Shown: in pieces, positions 25,705-34,473 of the stretch
Numbering within the stretch: position 1 is the stretch's first letter
Layout: the number at the start of each line of letters is the position of its first letter
Notes under the pieces: generated by a model
Database searches by the model: none
What the model was told of the DNA's origin: nothing
What the model saw: only the letters and a program-made list of their open reading frames with translations
NCBI RefSeq assembly: GCF_002532045.1
Contig: NZ_NWTG01000012.1
Span: forward strand, 124,001-188,000
Source: Bradyrhizobium sp. C9
Lineage (GTDB): Bacteria; Pseudomonadota; Alphaproteobacteria; Rhizobiales; Xanthobacteraceae
Length of the DNA stretch: 64,000 nt
Reading direction: 5' to 3'
Program-made: the position numbers and the translations under genes

Positions 25705-26949
25705 ATGTCCAGAACCCTCTTCAAGAATGCCGCGCTGCTCGATCCGTTGCGCTCCGACCTGCTCGAAGGCCACCACGTGCTGGTCGAGGACCGCCTGGTC
25801 AAGGAGGTCTCCGACCGGCCGATCGAGGCCTCAGTCGATCGCGTCATCGACCTCAAGGGCAAGACCCTGATGCCCGGCCTGATCGACCTGCATGTGCACG
25901 CGGTCGCCGTCGAGCTCGACCTGTCGCAGCAGGCGCGGATGGCGAACGTGCTGGTGACGCTGCGCTCGACCATGCTGCTGCGGGGCATGCTGAAGCGCGG
26001 CTTCACCACCGTCCGCGATGCCGGCGGCGCCGGCTATGCGCTCAAGCAGGCCATCGACACCGGCCTGACCGATGGTCCGAGGCTGTTCGTCTCCGGCCGC
26101 GCGCTGAGCCAGACCGGCGGCCATGGCGACGGACGCGGCCGCTCGGACTATCTGGCCGACCCGACCTGCTCCTGCTGCGTGCGGGTCGGCGCGATCGCGC
26201 GCGTCGTCGACGGCGTCGATGCGGTGCGCAAGGCGGTGCGCGAGGAGCTGCAGATGGGCGCCGACCAGATCAAGATCATGGCGTCCGGCGGCGTCGCATC
26301 GCCGACCGATCCGATCGGCGCCTACGGCTATTCCGAGGACGAGATCCGCGCCATCGTCGCGGAGGCGAAGGCGCGGCACACCTATGTGCTGGCCCACGCC
26401 TACACCGCGGAGGCGATCGAACGCGCGGTGCGCTGCGGCGTGCGCACCATCGAGCACGGCAATCTGGTCGATCTGCCGACCGCGCGGCTGATGGCAGAGC
26501 AGGGCGCTTACGTGGTGCCGACGCTCGTCACCTATGAGGCGTTGGCCACCGAAGGCGCCAAATACGGCCTGCCTGCGGCGAGCGTCGCCAAGGTCGCCGA
26601 CGTGCGCGACGCCGGCTTGCGCTCGCTCGCGATCTACCGCGAGGCCGGCGTCAAGATGGGGTACGGCAGCGATCTGCTCGGACCGTCGCAGCGCTTGCAG
26701 AGCGACGAGTTCCGGATCCGCGCCGAGCTGCTCGGTGCGCAGGCCGTGATCCATAGCGCGACCATGGTCGGCGCCGAGGTGCTCGGCATGGAAGGCAAAC
26801 TCGGCCGCATCGCGCCGGAGGCTTTCGCCGACCTGCTGGTAGTAGAGGGCAATCCGCTGCGCGATGTCACCTGCCTGCTTGGGCAGGGCGAGCACATCCC
26901 GCTTGTGATGAAGGCCGGCAATGCCGAGGTCGACCGGCTCGGCGGGTAG
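25705..26949 (+). CDS. metal-dependent amidohydrolase
   Basis: A 414-residue amidohydrolase-superfamily enzyme of the imidazolonepropionase/prolidase-like branch. Metal ligands: HVHA after the first strand (about residue 62), the bridging Lys in ADQIKIMASGGV, His in VLAHAYTAEAIERAVRCGVRTIEHGN, and the catalytic Asp in KMGYGSDLLG. AGGAG lies 9 bases ahead of ATG 25705. Such enzymes hydrolyse cyclic amides or dipeptide-like bonds. Co-transcription with the MFS permease suggests an imported substrate; identity unknown. Confidence 0.9.
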   Translation: MSRTLFKNAALLDPLRSDLLEGHHVLVEDRLVKEVSDRPIEASVDRVIDLKGKTLMPGLIDLHVHAVAVELDLSQQARMANVLVTLRSTMLLRGMLKRGFTTVRDAGGAGYALKQAIDTGLTDGPRLFVSGRALSQTGGHGDGRGRSDYLADPTCSCCVRVGAIARVVDGVDAVRKAVREELQMGADQIKIMASGGVASPTDPIGAYGYSEDEIRAIVAEAKARHTYVLAHAYTAEAIERAVRCGVRTIEHGNLVDLPTARLMAEQGAYVVPTLVTYEALATEGAKYGLPAASVAKVADVRDAGLRSLAIYREAGVKMGYGSDLLGPSQRLQSDEFRIRAELLGAQAVIHSATMVGAEVLGMEGKLGRIAPEAFADLLVVEGNPLRDVTCLLGQGEHIPLVMKAGNAEVDRLGG

Positions 26950-26960
26950 GCTCTGCTTGA

Positions 26961-26988
26961 CCTCGCCCCGCGTGCGGGGGAGGGCGAG
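26961..26988. repeat. dispersed intergenic C/G-rich inverted repeat
   Basis: CCTCGCCCC, a six-base spacer, then GGGGGAGGGCGAG, just after the amidohydrolase stop. Same kind as the element at 5785-5832. Confidence 0.6.
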
Positions 26989-27279
26989 TGTGCGTCTGAA
27001 TGATTTCGGAATTTTAGAAATCTATCCCTGAGTTGCCCGACGTGTCAAGGAGCCTGGTCGAGCGCCGGCCAGCGCCGGCTACTTTGCATGGGGTTGTTTT
27101 CGATATTTTGGCAACCCGTCCCCTTTGCGCTCTCGCGTCACCATACCGCGCGGCGGTACCCTTCGAGGGGCCCGGACAGGCCGACTAGCTCGATCACGAT
27201 ACCGCTGGCGGCGTTGACGTGGCCGGGCGGAAGCACGACATAGCGGTTGCCGACCCCACCCGCCGCTCCGGAGCCAGCC
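26989..27279. other. intergenic stretch with possible gene remnant
   Basis: No complete gene. On the minus strand, 27138-27245 could encode a protein-like C-terminal peptide (NRYVVLPPGHVNAASG, IVIELVGLSGPLEGYRRAVW) without a start of its own; it may be a relic. The stretch around 27086-27120 (GGGGTTGTTTTCGATATTTT) looks like another dispersed repeat of this group of bacteria. Confidence 0.4.
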
Positions 27280-28476
27280 ATGAACGCGCCCAACATCGAT
27301 CCCGTCCCGCCGCAGTCCGACGGCGACGTCGTGAGCTGGCTGACCAACCAGACGCGCGACCAGCGCTTCATCGACAACATCTTCGCCGAGTTGTGCAACC
27401 GGCTGCAGGGCGCGGGCATTCCGCTGAAGCGGGCGACGATGAATCTCCTGATCCAGCATCCGCAATGGCTCGGCGCCCGGATCATCTGGGCCGACGGCAA
27501 GCGCGAGGCCGAGATCACCCGGGTCGACTACGATGTCCAGCAGCGATCCGAATATATCGGCAGTCCGGTCTATGAAATCCATCAGGGCGCCGAGGAGGTG
27601 CACGAGAAGCTCGAACGCGACCCGTCGCAGGGCCGCAAGCACGCGCTCTATGACGACATGCGCGCGCAGGGCCTGACCGACTATGTGGCGTGGCCACTGC
27701 TGCATACGCTGGGCAAGCGGCATGTCGTGACCTTCGCGACCGACCGCGCCGGCGGTTTCGATGATGCGCATATCGCCGAGCTGCGCAAGGTGCTGCCGGT
27801 GCTGGCGCTGGTCAGCGAGATCCGCATGAAGAACCGCCTGGCGCGGACGCTGCTCGAGACCTATGTCGGCTCGCACGCCGGCGAGATGATCCTGGCCGGT
27901 GCGACGCGGCGGGGCAGCGGCACGACGGTGCGCGCCGCGATCATGATCTGCGACCTCAGGGATTTCACCCGGATCTCGGATAGCTGGCCGCGCGATGACG
28001 TCATCGACCTCCTCAACGACTATTTCGACGCGATGTCGGAGCCGATCACGCGGCATGGCGGGGAAATCCTGAAATTCATCGGCGACGGCCTGCTCGCGAT
28101 TTTTCCGCTCAGCGAGCCCCAGGCCTGCGCCAACCTGCTGCACGCGGTGTCCGAGGCGCGGCTGGCGATGGCGGCGCTCAGCGAACGGAACGGCATGATG
28201 GGCCGGGCGCCGATGAATTACGGCATCGGCGTCCATGTCGGCGACGTCATGTACGGCAATATCGGATCGCGCACCCGGCTCGACTTCACCGTGATCGGTC
28301 CTGCCGTGAACATGGCCTCGCGCCTCGAAGCCCTCACCAAGCAGCTGAAGAAGACGGTGCTGCTGTCCCGTGCGTTCGCGGATCTGGTCGAGCACGATTT
28401 CGCGCTCGAGCATGTCGGCGAGCATCCGGTGCGCGGCTTCAGCGAGCCGATCGAGTTGTTTGCCTATAACGGCTGA
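27280..28476 (+). CDS. class III adenylate/guanylate cyclase
   Basis: A 398-residue protein. The N-terminal 200 residues are a cytoplasmic sensor-like region without membrane segments. The C-terminal cyclase domain (about 215-395) has IMICDLRDFTRISD (first metal Asp), GGEILKFIGDGLLAIFP (substrate-selecting Lys and second metal Asp), and TVIGPAVNMASRLEAL with the catalytic Asn and Arg. All catalytic residues are present, so it should make cAMP (or cGMP). ATG 27280 follows GGAG. It is convergent with the CLC gene. Confidence 0.9.
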   Translation: MNAPNIDPVPPQSDGDVVSWLTNQTRDQRFIDNIFAELCNRLQGAGIPLKRATMNLLIQHPQWLGARIIWADGKREAEITRVDYDVQQRSEYIGSPVYEIHQGAEEVHEKLERDPSQGRKHALYDDMRAQGLTDYVAWPLLHTLGKRHVVTFATDRAGGFDDAHIAELRKVLPVLALVSEIRMKNRLARTLLETYVGSHAGEMILAGATRRGSGTTVRAAIMICDLRDFTRISDSWPRDDVIDLLNDYFDAMSEPITRHGGEILKFIGDGLLAIFPLSEPQACANLLHAVSEARLAMAALSERNGMMGRAPMNYGIGVHVGDVMYGNIGSRTRLDFTVIGPAVNMASRLEALTKQLKKTVLLSRAFADLVEHDFALEHVGEHPVRGFSEPIELFAYNG

Positions 28477-28483
28477 AGCATCT

Positions 28484-29797
28484 TCAGGCCGGCGGCGTCG
28501 TCTGCGCCGGAGCGGCCCGATCGATGAATCCCTTGGCGAGGGCGTGATAGACGCCTTCCTTGCAGATCAGGCGCGAACTCGCGTGCGCGATCAGGGCGGC
28601 GGCCATCAGCGGCACGACCATGGCGTGATTGTCGGTCATCTCGGTGACGATCACGAAGGCCGTAATCGGGGCCTGAACCACGCCGGCGAAATAGGAGACC
28701 ATGCCGAGCAGCATGATGGCCGGCAGCGGTGCGCCGTGAAACAGCGGCGCGATGTTGGAGCCGAGCCCGGCGCCGACCGCGAGCGAGGGCGCGAAGATGC
28801 CGCCCGGCATGCCGCTGATCGAGGCAAAGGTGGTGGCGAGGAATTTCCAGACGCTGAAGCTGGCAGGCAATTGTGCCCCGGCTTCGAGCGCGGATTTGAC
28901 CTGCTGATATCCCGTGCCGTAGATCGCGCCGTCGGACGCGATCCCGCAAATCGCGGCGGCTAGTCCGCAGATCGCGGCGAAGCCGACCGGATAGCGCTTG
29001 ATGGTGCGTCCGAGCGGATTGGCAAATCCGCGCGCCATTGCGATCAGGATGCGGCTGAACAGGCCGCCCGCGAGACCTCCGGCCACGCCGCAGAGCGGCA
29101 CCGCGAGCCAGTCGGCGCCGTTGCGCAGGGCCGTCGCGCTGGTGCCGAAATAAGTGTAGTTGCCCATCAAAGCGAGCGAGGTCAGGCCGGCGGCGATCAC
29201 CGCGCCGATGATCAGGCTGCTGGTTCGCGTCTCGAAGGCACGGCTCATTTCCTCAATGCCGAACACGATCCCGGCCAGCGGCGTGTTGAAGGCCGCCGCG
29301 ACGCCCGCCGCCGCACCGGCAAGGATCAAGCCGGGTTGGCGCCGCGGCGAGAAGCGGCCGAGCGCAAACATGATCGACGCGCCGATCTGCACCGTCGGTC
29401 CCTCGCGCCCGACCGATGCGCCGCACAGCAGGCCAAACAACGTCAGTAGAATCTTGCCGGCGGCAATGCGAAGCGAAACCAGGCTTTCGCGCGCGGTCTG
29501 GTCGGTCAGATGACGTGCTGCGATGGCCTGCGGGATGCCGCTTCCTTGCGCGTTCTGGAAAAAGCGGTTGGTCAGGAAGACCGACAGCGCGAAGCCTGTC
29601 GGCGTCAGCACCAGCGAGGCGTAGCGGAGATGCGACACCAGTGCGGAGAAGGCGAGCTGCGCCAGATCCGCGAGCTGTGCGAGCGCGACGGCCGCCGCAC
29701 CGACCGCAATGCCGCCCAGCAGGAAGATGGCGCGGCGCTGCCAGCGCGCGGAAACGATTCTGAATAGCCGCCTCTGGCGGTTGGAGGGGAAGCCCAT
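28484..29797 (-). CDS. CLC-family chloride/proton antiporter
   Basis: A 437-residue CLC protein. Selectivity motifs: GSGIPQAIAAR, GREGPTVQIG (contains the gating Glu), and GGIFAPSLAVGAGLG. The sequence FGIEEMSRAFE keeps the inner proton-transfer Glu of E. coli ClcA, so it is predicted to exchange Cl- for H+ rather than act as a channel. No cytoplasmic CBS domains. Inner membrane. Convergent with the cyclase gene, with only 7 bases between stops. Confidence 0.93.
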   Translation of the reverse strand: MGFPSNRQRRLFRIVSARWQRRAIFLLGGIAVGAAAVALAQLADLAQLAFSALVSHLRYASLVLTPTGFALSVFLTNRFFQNAQGSGIPQAIAARHLTDQTARESLVSLRIAAGKILLTLFGLLCGASVGREGPTVQIGASIMFALGRFSPRRQPGLILAGAAAGVAAAFNTPLAGIVFGIEEMSRAFETRTSSLIIGAVIAAGLTSLALMGNYTYFGTSATALRNGADWLAVPLCGVAGGLAGGLFSRILIAMARGFANPLGRTIKRYPVGFAAICGLAAAICGIASDGAIYGTGYQQVKSALEAGAQLPASFSVWKFLATTFASISGMPGGIFAPSLAVGAGLGSNIAPLFHGAPLPAIMLLGMVSYFAGVVQAPITAFVIVTEMTDNHAMVVPLMAAALIAHASSRLICKEGVYHALAKGFIDRAAPAQTTPPA

Positions 29798-29963
29798 TCT
29801 GACGCAATTCCGGCTGATGTCGTGTCCGGTCCGGACGGATCACATCATTCCTAGCACGCGTCGATGGCGTGCGAAGCTCAACAAATCAGCAAGGCATGCC
29901 CGCGCAGCCGCCAAATGCCAAAGGTGAAATCCGTGATTTTCCGCGCAGCAGATATTCCGCCGC

Positions 29964-30359
29964 CTATCTCCGGCGCCGCTGCTTCCTCGGAAACAGCCGA
30001 TCGCGGATGTAGCGCGAGGTCGGCGTCAGGCGGAGTCCGCGGGGCTTCTGCCAGGCGGCGCGGTCGATCTCCTTCTTGTCGCCGATCGCCAGCCTTCCCT
30101 TGGCGTTCTTGGCGATGAAGATCGCATCGCTCATCCTGCGGCCGGAACGCTTGTTCTTGGCCGTCACTTCCTTCCACAGGCTCAGCCTGCCGAGCTTGAG
30201 CTTCGGCAGCTCTTCCTTGATCTCACGCTTCAGGCAATCCTTGCCGGTCTCGCGCGCACGCCTGCGTCCGCCGGGGAACATCCATAGCCCGTCCGATCGA
30301 CGTCGGACCAGAAGGACCTTGCCGCGTTTCGCGGCAACCAGTTTGGAAGACTTCGTCAT
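29964..30359 (-). CDS. Nudix hydrolase
   Basis: A 131-residue Nudix protein. The Nudix box is complete: G-x5-E then x7-REIKEEL (GGRRRARETGKDCLKREIKEEL, about residues 30-51). A basic tail follows. Family members cleave nucleoside diphosphate derivatives; DipP-like polyphosphate activity is also possible for such short, basic forms. Starts at ATG 30359, preceded by the TTGTCTA palindrome at 30401. Confidence 0.85.
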   Translation of the reverse strand: MTKSSKLVAAKRGKVLLVRRRSDGLWMFPGGRRRARETGKDCLKREIKEELPKLKLGRLSLWKEVTAKNKRSGRRMSDAIFIAKNAKGRLAIGDKKEIDRAAWQKPRGLRLTPTSRYIRDRLFPRKQRRRR

Positions 30360-30806
30360 GTACTGCGCAATGATCGAAACAGATTCGACTCCATTCTAAT
30401 TTGTCTATTTGAGTAGACAAGTTCCAAGGGCGAATTGTTCCACAGTCATGTGTCGGCTGTTTGTCTACTGCGAACGGTCTGTGCACCGAGGAAATCACGA
30501 CGATGCGCATCCGCGTAAGAGAGGTCGCAAATGAAGAGGCGGCCGGCTGTGGCGGTCTGTCGCGGCTTCACTGCGGACGCCCTGCGCGCGTTCGCCGTGA
30601 TCCCGGCCGGCGTTCGTCCGTGGCTCTCTGGTCTCGCTTCATCGAACATCCTCACGTTGAGTTCGTGAAAATGATGATCGTCGTGGTTCCCGTGCAGGAA
30701 CTGGCGTGACCTGCGATGACAAAAATCCACGACAGACAGGCTCCGCCGCTTGACTGTGTGTTCTTGTTTTGTTCTAATTGCCCTCCACCGTGAATAGGAG
30801 GCCGCC
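30360..30806. other. 447-base region with repeated TTGTCTA sites, no clear gene
   Basis: Contains a perfect palindrome TTGTCTA-TTTGAG-TAGACAA at 30401-30420 and a third TTGTCTA copy at 30461-30467, between the Nudix gene start and the small operon at 30807. A plus-strand frame from 30529 (ATG after GAGAGG, about 45 codons) exists but has no recognisable features. Confidence 0.5.
30401..30467. promoter_or_regulatory. candidate operator array (TTGTCTA sites)
   Basis: Two inverted TTGTCTA half-sites separated by six bases, then a direct third copy 40 bases on. The inverted pair lies 42 bases upstream of the Nudix start, where a repressor or activator of that gene could bind. Confidence 0.5.
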
Positions 30807-31103
30807 ATGGACAACCGCATCAACGAAATTCGTAGGCAAATCAGGGCGCTGCGCGTCAGCATGCTCGAGGCCGAGGCAATCATGCGACAGCAGATCAACC
30901 GGGATGAGGACTGCGCCTTCGTTGCCGGCGACCTGCTGAAGATGCGCCTGGTGATGAGCCGTCTCGTCGAAGAGCGGGGCACGCTGGGCGACCGCGAGCC
31001 GATCATCGTGCATGCGAGCGTTGCTCCGCGCCGCCGCGCCGCGCCGCCGATCTTTCTTCGTGCGGTGAAGCGGGAGCTGGTCGCCGGCGAAGCGCGTGGG
31101 TGA
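30807..31103 (+). CDS. hypothetical protein, first gene of a small operon
   Basis: A 98-residue mainly helical protein (MDNRINEIRRQIRALRVSMLEAEAIMRQQINRDEDC, a likely coiled coil) with a basic Pro/Ala-rich tail. ATG 30807 is preceded by AGGAGG. Two more small frames follow in tight overlap. Similar short helical proteins are common in Bradyrhizobium; function unknown. Confidence 0.65.
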   Translation: MDNRINEIRRQIRALRVSMLEAEAIMRQQINRDEDCAFVAGDLLKMRLVMSRLVEERGTLGDREPIIVHASVAPRRRAAPPIFLRAVKRELVAGEARG

Positions 31104-31296
31104 TGACGCACCCAGGATGCAGCGGCTGCGCGCCGAGTTGCGCGCACTCGACGCATCCGTGAACCGGCTCAGGCAGGCCGGACGCGATAGTGCATCGGCG
31201 CAGCTTCTGCTGTCGCGCAAGCGCGCCGAGCTGGAGGACGTGATCTGCCGGAGGAAAGATGAGAGAGCCGCTTCGGTATTTCCACGACAGCGATGA
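31096..31296 (+). CDS. hypothetical protein, second gene of a small operon
   Basis: A 66-residue helical, strongly charged protein (RMQRLRAELRALDASVNRLRQAGRDSASAQLLLSRKRAELED). Its sequence resembles the coiled-coil part of the preceding protein, suggesting they are paralogues or partners. Start is GTG 31096, overlapping the previous stop, or ATG 31117. The 3' end overlaps the next gene by 38 bases. Confidence 0.5.
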   Translation: MGDDAPRMQRLRAELRALDASVNRLRQAGRDSASAQLLLSRKRAELEDVICRRKDERAASVFPRQR

Positions 31297-31486
31297 TCAT
31301 GCGCCCTGGATCAAGGCGCTGGCCGAGGTCCGGCACATGGCGACGCGGGAAGGCTGGTGCTTTCACCACGTGCAGGCGATCATCGTGGCGATCGACCAGT
31401 ATGCGGAGGCCGCGCTCGGCAACCGCGAGTTCTTCCTCAACCGCCCGCAGACCGTTGGCCCGCTGCGGCGAGGAGAGGTGCCGTAG
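31259..31486 (+). CDS. hypothetical protein, third gene of a small operon
   Basis: A 75-residue protein, MREPLRYFHDSDDHAPWIKALAEVRHMATREGWCFHHVQAIIVAIDQYAEAALGNREFFLNRP. The conserved-looking core (EGWCFHHVQAIIVAIDQYAEAALGNREFFLN) gives good confidence that it is expressed. Ribosome site GGAGGAAAG before ATG 31259. Function unknown. Confidence 0.7.
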   Translation: MREPLRYFHDSDDHAPWIKALAEVRHMATREGWCFHHVQAIIVAIDQYAEAALGNREFFLNRPQTVGPLRRGEVP

Positions 31487-31554
31487 CGCGCAACATCGCC
31501 TGCGGCATTTGGCGAGCCGGTGCTGCCGTCATCGCCGCCCTGCGGTTGACACGC

Positions 31555-31940
31555 TCAAGGCAGCACATCGGCGGGATGCTTGTCGCGATGCTCGACATAT
31601 TCGACGCGGGTCTGGTCCGGATGCAGCACCAGCATGTTGCGGCCGGTCGGGACTGGCTTCGGGGCCTCGAGGATCGTGGCGCCGACGCCGGGAAGATGCG
31701 CGGCGAATGCGTCGATGTCGTCGACCAGAAACGTCAGATGCGTCGCCGTGAACGGCTTCAGGCTCTGCTCCGTCCCAGCAATGAACAGGATCGAGGCGAC
31801 CTGCGCCAGCCTGAGATCATATTCGGATAGTCGAAGCGAAGGCGCGCCGGCTGGCCGATCAGGGCTTCGTGGAAGGCCACGGCCTCGTCCAGGCCCTCGG
31901 GCGGCAGGTAACGTCTCGCCAGGATATTGAGTATCTTCAT
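31555..31940 (-). pseudogene. VOC-family (glyoxalase-like) gene, single-base frameshift
   Basis: Begins at ATG 31940 (MKILNILARRYLPPEGLDEAVAFHEALIGQPARLRFDYP) and continues in another frame (EYDLRLAQVASILFIAGTE ... RVEYVEHRDKHPADVLP). The two parts join if one G is restored in CCGAATAT near 31823-31826, giving FDYPEYDLRLAQ. The 386-base length is one short of a multiple of three, as expected. It would be a vicinal-oxygen-chelate protein of about 128 residues, overlapping the regulator gene. Either a real inactivation or an error in the sequence. Confidence 0.78.
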
Positions 31941-32316
31941 CGCCAGGTCCTGATGTTCTGATGTTGCTGCGACCGCCATCCGGTCCGGCCAGACGACGCG
32001 ACAGGGCGCGCCGCCGCTTGCGCAGCGCCGCGATCGCCCGATCGATCTGGTCGAGCTTCTCCTGCATCACGAGGGAGCAGTCCACGCGCGCGCCGCGCCG
32101 GCCGTCTTCGAGCGCGGTCAGGAGGTTGCGAAGCTCGCGGGTCGAGAAGCCCGCGGCGATGAGGTCTCTCACCCACGCAGCCCGCTCGATCTCCAGCGCG
32201 GCATAGCTTCGATAGCCGTTCGAATTCCGGCGCGGCACGATCAGGCCGGCCGCCTCATAGTGCCGAAGCGTCCGTGCACTCACGCCAAGATGGTGTGCCG
32301 CCTCCTGAATCCGCAT
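31555..32316 (-). CDS. MerR-family regulator, fused by frameshift to a VOC C-terminus
   Basis: The first 115 or so residues are a MerR regulator: RIQEAAHHLGVSARTLRHYEAAGLIVPRRNSNGYRSY is the helix-turn-helix and wing, followed by the dimerisation helix. AGGAG precedes ATG 32316. The frame then continues without a stop through low-complexity sequence into the last 72 residues of a VOC protein (YDLRLAQVASILFIAGTEQSL onward). The extension arises because a base is missing near 31825. With the base restored, the MerR frame would stop there and the VOC frame would be continuous. The 253-residue fusion is probably not the ancestral product. Confidence 0.75.
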   Translation of the reverse strand: MRIQEAAHHLGVSARTLRHYEAAGLIVPRRNSNGYRSYAALEIERAAWVRDLIAAGFSTRELRNLLTALEDGRRGARVDCSLVMQEKLDQIDRAIAALRKRRRALSRRLAGPDGGRSNIRTSGPGDEDTQYPGETLPAARGPGRGRGLPRSPDRPAGAPSLRLSEYDLRLAQVASILFIAGTEQSLKPFTATHLTFLVDDIDAFAAHLPGVGATILEAPKPVPTGRNMLVLHPDQTRVEYVEHRDKHPADVLP

Positions 32317-32614
32317 CGCGATCTCCTGTCGAGGGTCGGCCTAGCACCTTCTCATTAGCGTCAATGTCAAGCGCGGTGTTGCGGGGCTCGCGGGCGGCGC
32401 CGCTGAATTCCGTCGATCCGCCGGGACGAATGCGGGGGCCAAATGTCCCGGCCTGTCTGATGTGGCCGGGATGGCCAATCCGCTGCCGGCGACATATCGT
32501 GACGATCCGTGGCCGAATCTGCGGCGGGTCGTTCATCGCCGGGTCATCTACATCAGGCCATCGTCAGCGCCGCGCCCGCGAGGGCAGCGGCACATTTTTC
32601 GGAGGAGGTTTCGG

Positions 32615-33412
32615 ATGATCAGGGGCTGGCAGATTGCGACGTCGGCGCTTGCCATCGTCGCGATGGTTGCAACGCTGGGCGCAGAAGCGAACGCGGCGCA
32701 GTGCGGCAACGGGCCTGGCGGATTCGAAGCCTGGAAGGAGCAGTTTGCCGGTGAGGCGAGGGCCAAGGGCGTCGGCGCCACCGCGATCGATGCGTTGATG
32801 CAAGCACATTACGCCAGTGCGACGATCGCCGCGGATCGCGGCCAGCGCAGCTTTGGCCTGTCGCTCGAGCAGTTCATGGCCAAGCGCGGATCTGCGACCA
32901 TCGTGGCGCGCGGCCGTTCGCTGAAGCAGTCGCAGGCGGCCCTGTTCGCCTCGATCCAGCAGCGCTACGGCGTGCCGCCGGGACCGCTGATCGCGATCTG
33001 GGGCATGGAGAGCGGCTTCGGCAGCCAGCGCGGCAACCAGAACATGCTGTCGTCTATCGCGACGCTTGCCTATGACTGCCGCCGTCCGGAGTTCTTCACC
33101 GATCAACTCTATGCCGCGCTGAAGCTGATCGACCGCGGCAGCCTGTCCGGCAGCACCCGCGGCTCGATGCATGGCGAAATCGGCCAGACCCAGTTCATGC
33201 CGAAGAACGTCCTCGCCTATGGCACCGGCAATCTCGACGTCGCCGCCAACGCGCTTAGTTCGACGGCGAACTTCCTGCGCGCCAATGGCTGGCGTGCCGG
33301 CGCCGGCTATCAGCCGGGGGAACCCAATTTCGCCGCGATCGAGGCATGGAACGCAGCAGGGGTCTATCAGAAGGCGATCGCCATCATGGGACGGCAGATC
33401 GACGGCCAGTGA
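32615..33412 (+). CDS. lytic murein transglycosylase (MltB-like)
   Basis: A 265-residue protein. Signal peptide residues 1-28 (ending ANAAQC), then the MltB-type fold: GFEAWKEQFAGEARAKGVGATAIDALM, the catalytic Glu in LIAIWGMESGFGSQRGNQ, DCRRPEFFTDQLYAALKLIDRG, and GSMHGEIGQTQFMPKNVLAYGTGNLD. It would cleave peptidoglycan glycan strands in the periplasm, forming 1,6-anhydro ends. GGAGGAGG lies before ATG 32615. It is shorter than E. coli MltB but has the usual length for alphaproteobacterial homologues without a peptidoglycan-binding domain. Confidence 0.9.
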   Translation: MIRGWQIATSALAIVAMVATLGAEANAAQCGNGPGGFEAWKEQFAGEARAKGVGATAIDALMQAHYASATIAADRGQRSFGLSLEQFMAKRGSATIVARGRSLKQSQAALFASIQQRYGVPPGPLIAIWGMESGFGSQRGNQNMLSSIATLAYDCRRPEFFTDQLYAALKLIDRGSLSGSTRGSMHGEIGQTQFMPKNVLAYGTGNLDVAANALSSTANFLRANGWRAGAGYQPGEPNFAAIEAWNAAGVYQKAIAIMGRQIDGQ

Positions 33413-33513
33413 GCACGGGGCCAGGTTCCTTCACCCCAAGTTCCTTCACTGCCTGTTAACGCAACGGTGCCCAGATCGTTTGCGGAGAAACGGAGCGAGT
33501 GGAGACGGGCTCC

Positions 33514-33921
33514 ATGCTCAAGAACGGCACCTATGCGGCGTGGTTTCGAACGTCGCTCGCTGACGGCACCGGCATCGTGCACGTGGCCGATGGCAGGCTG
33601 TGGGGCAGCGATGCCATCATGCTCTACAGCGGCACCTATGAGGTCGACGGCGAACGCTTCTCCGCGGTTCTCACCGCAAGACGACATTCCGAAGGTCATG
33701 CGACCGTGTTCGGCACCGACGATCTCGTGGTGCGGCTCGAGGGTGTCTTCAGCGGCGCGATCGCGACCTGCAAGGGCAGGGCGGACGCCGTGCCCGATCT
33801 CGATTTCGAGGTGACGCTGATGCCGAGCCACGATGTGGCGCCCGAGCCGCCGCCGGATCTGCCGATGCCGAAATTCGACCCGAGCAAATTGCCGAAGTTG
33901 CCGAAACGCTCCAGCCGTTGA
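33514..33921 (+). CDS. GrlR-like protein
   Basis: A 135-residue protein whose N-terminal part (MLKNGTYAAWFRTSLADGTGIVHVADGRLWGSDAIMLYSGTYEVDGERFSA) follows the pattern of the GrlR/type-III-secretion-regulator family: a small beta-barrel lipocalin-like protein. The C-terminal tail is Pro-rich. The role here is unknown and no secretion genes are near. ATG 33514 (GGAG about 9 bases upstream) fits the family start better than the in-frame GTG at 33499. Confidence 0.75.
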   Translation: MLKNGTYAAWFRTSLADGTGIVHVADGRLWGSDAIMLYSGTYEVDGERFSAVLTARRHSEGHATVFGTDDLVVRLEGVFSGAIATCKGRADAVPDLDFEVTLMPSHDVAPEPPPDLPMPKFDPSKLPKLPKRSSR

Positions 33922-33943
33922 GCAGCTCCCCAGGGCGCAATCT

Positions 33944-34330
33944 CTACGCGTCGCTTGGGCCCGCAGTTTCCGGAAATGCTGCGCCGGGGGTGTAGCGCTT
34001 GAGCGCGCGGATCTCGTAGACCGCCGACGGGTTGACACTGCGCAGGTCGCGCGCCGCGGCGATCGCTTCGGCCTCATCGGCGCAATCGATCACGTAGAAG
34101 CCGAGCAGCTGCTCCTTGGTCTCCGAGAACGGGCCGTCGATCACCATGCCGTGGCCGGGCCCGCGCAGGGTGCTGGCGTTGCGGGTCTCGCCGAGCCGTG
34201 CAGCCGGGCCGAGCCGCCCCTTCAACCGTTGATGGACCTCGCGCAGACCCGCCATGACGGCTGCGTCCTCGTCGGCGCTCCATGACTTGACCTCGGCTTC
34301 GACGTGATAGGCCAGGATGGCATAAAGCAT
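33944..34330 (-). CDS. YCII/DGPF-domain protein
   Basis: A 128-residue protein of the YCII-related (DGPF) family. MLYAILAYHVEAEVKSW opens the first strand; TLRGPGHGMVIDGPFSETKEQLLGFYVIDCADEAEAIAAARD contains the DGPF signature and the following helix. Homologues often neighbour ECF sigma factors, but none is present here. AGGAG precedes ATG 34330. A short terminated transcription unit lies 144 bases upstream on the same strand. Confidence 0.85.
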   Translation of the reverse strand: MLYAILAYHVEAEVKSWSADEDAAVMAGLREVHQRLKGRLGPAARLGETRNASTLRGPGHGMVIDGPFSETKEQLLGFYVIDCADEAEAIAAARDLRSVNPSAVYEIRALKRYTPGAAFPETAGPSDA

Positions 34331-34473
34331 CTGGTCAGCTCCTCATTTCTGATGCGGCAGGCCCAAGGACGGCCCAGAGCCGGCTGCGCCGACATTTCAT
34401 GTGTAGCGGACCGACCGGTTTTTGTGCTGCGACAAGGTATCGCCGGCGGCATGGCGGCAGCGGCCGAAAAGCC

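Noticed and set aside
24883..26949. A 688-codon plus-strand frame running through the MFS gene into the amidohydrolase
   Set aside because: The first 270 codons are an out-of-frame reading of the transporter gene; the real amidohydrolase starts at 25705 with its own ribosome site.
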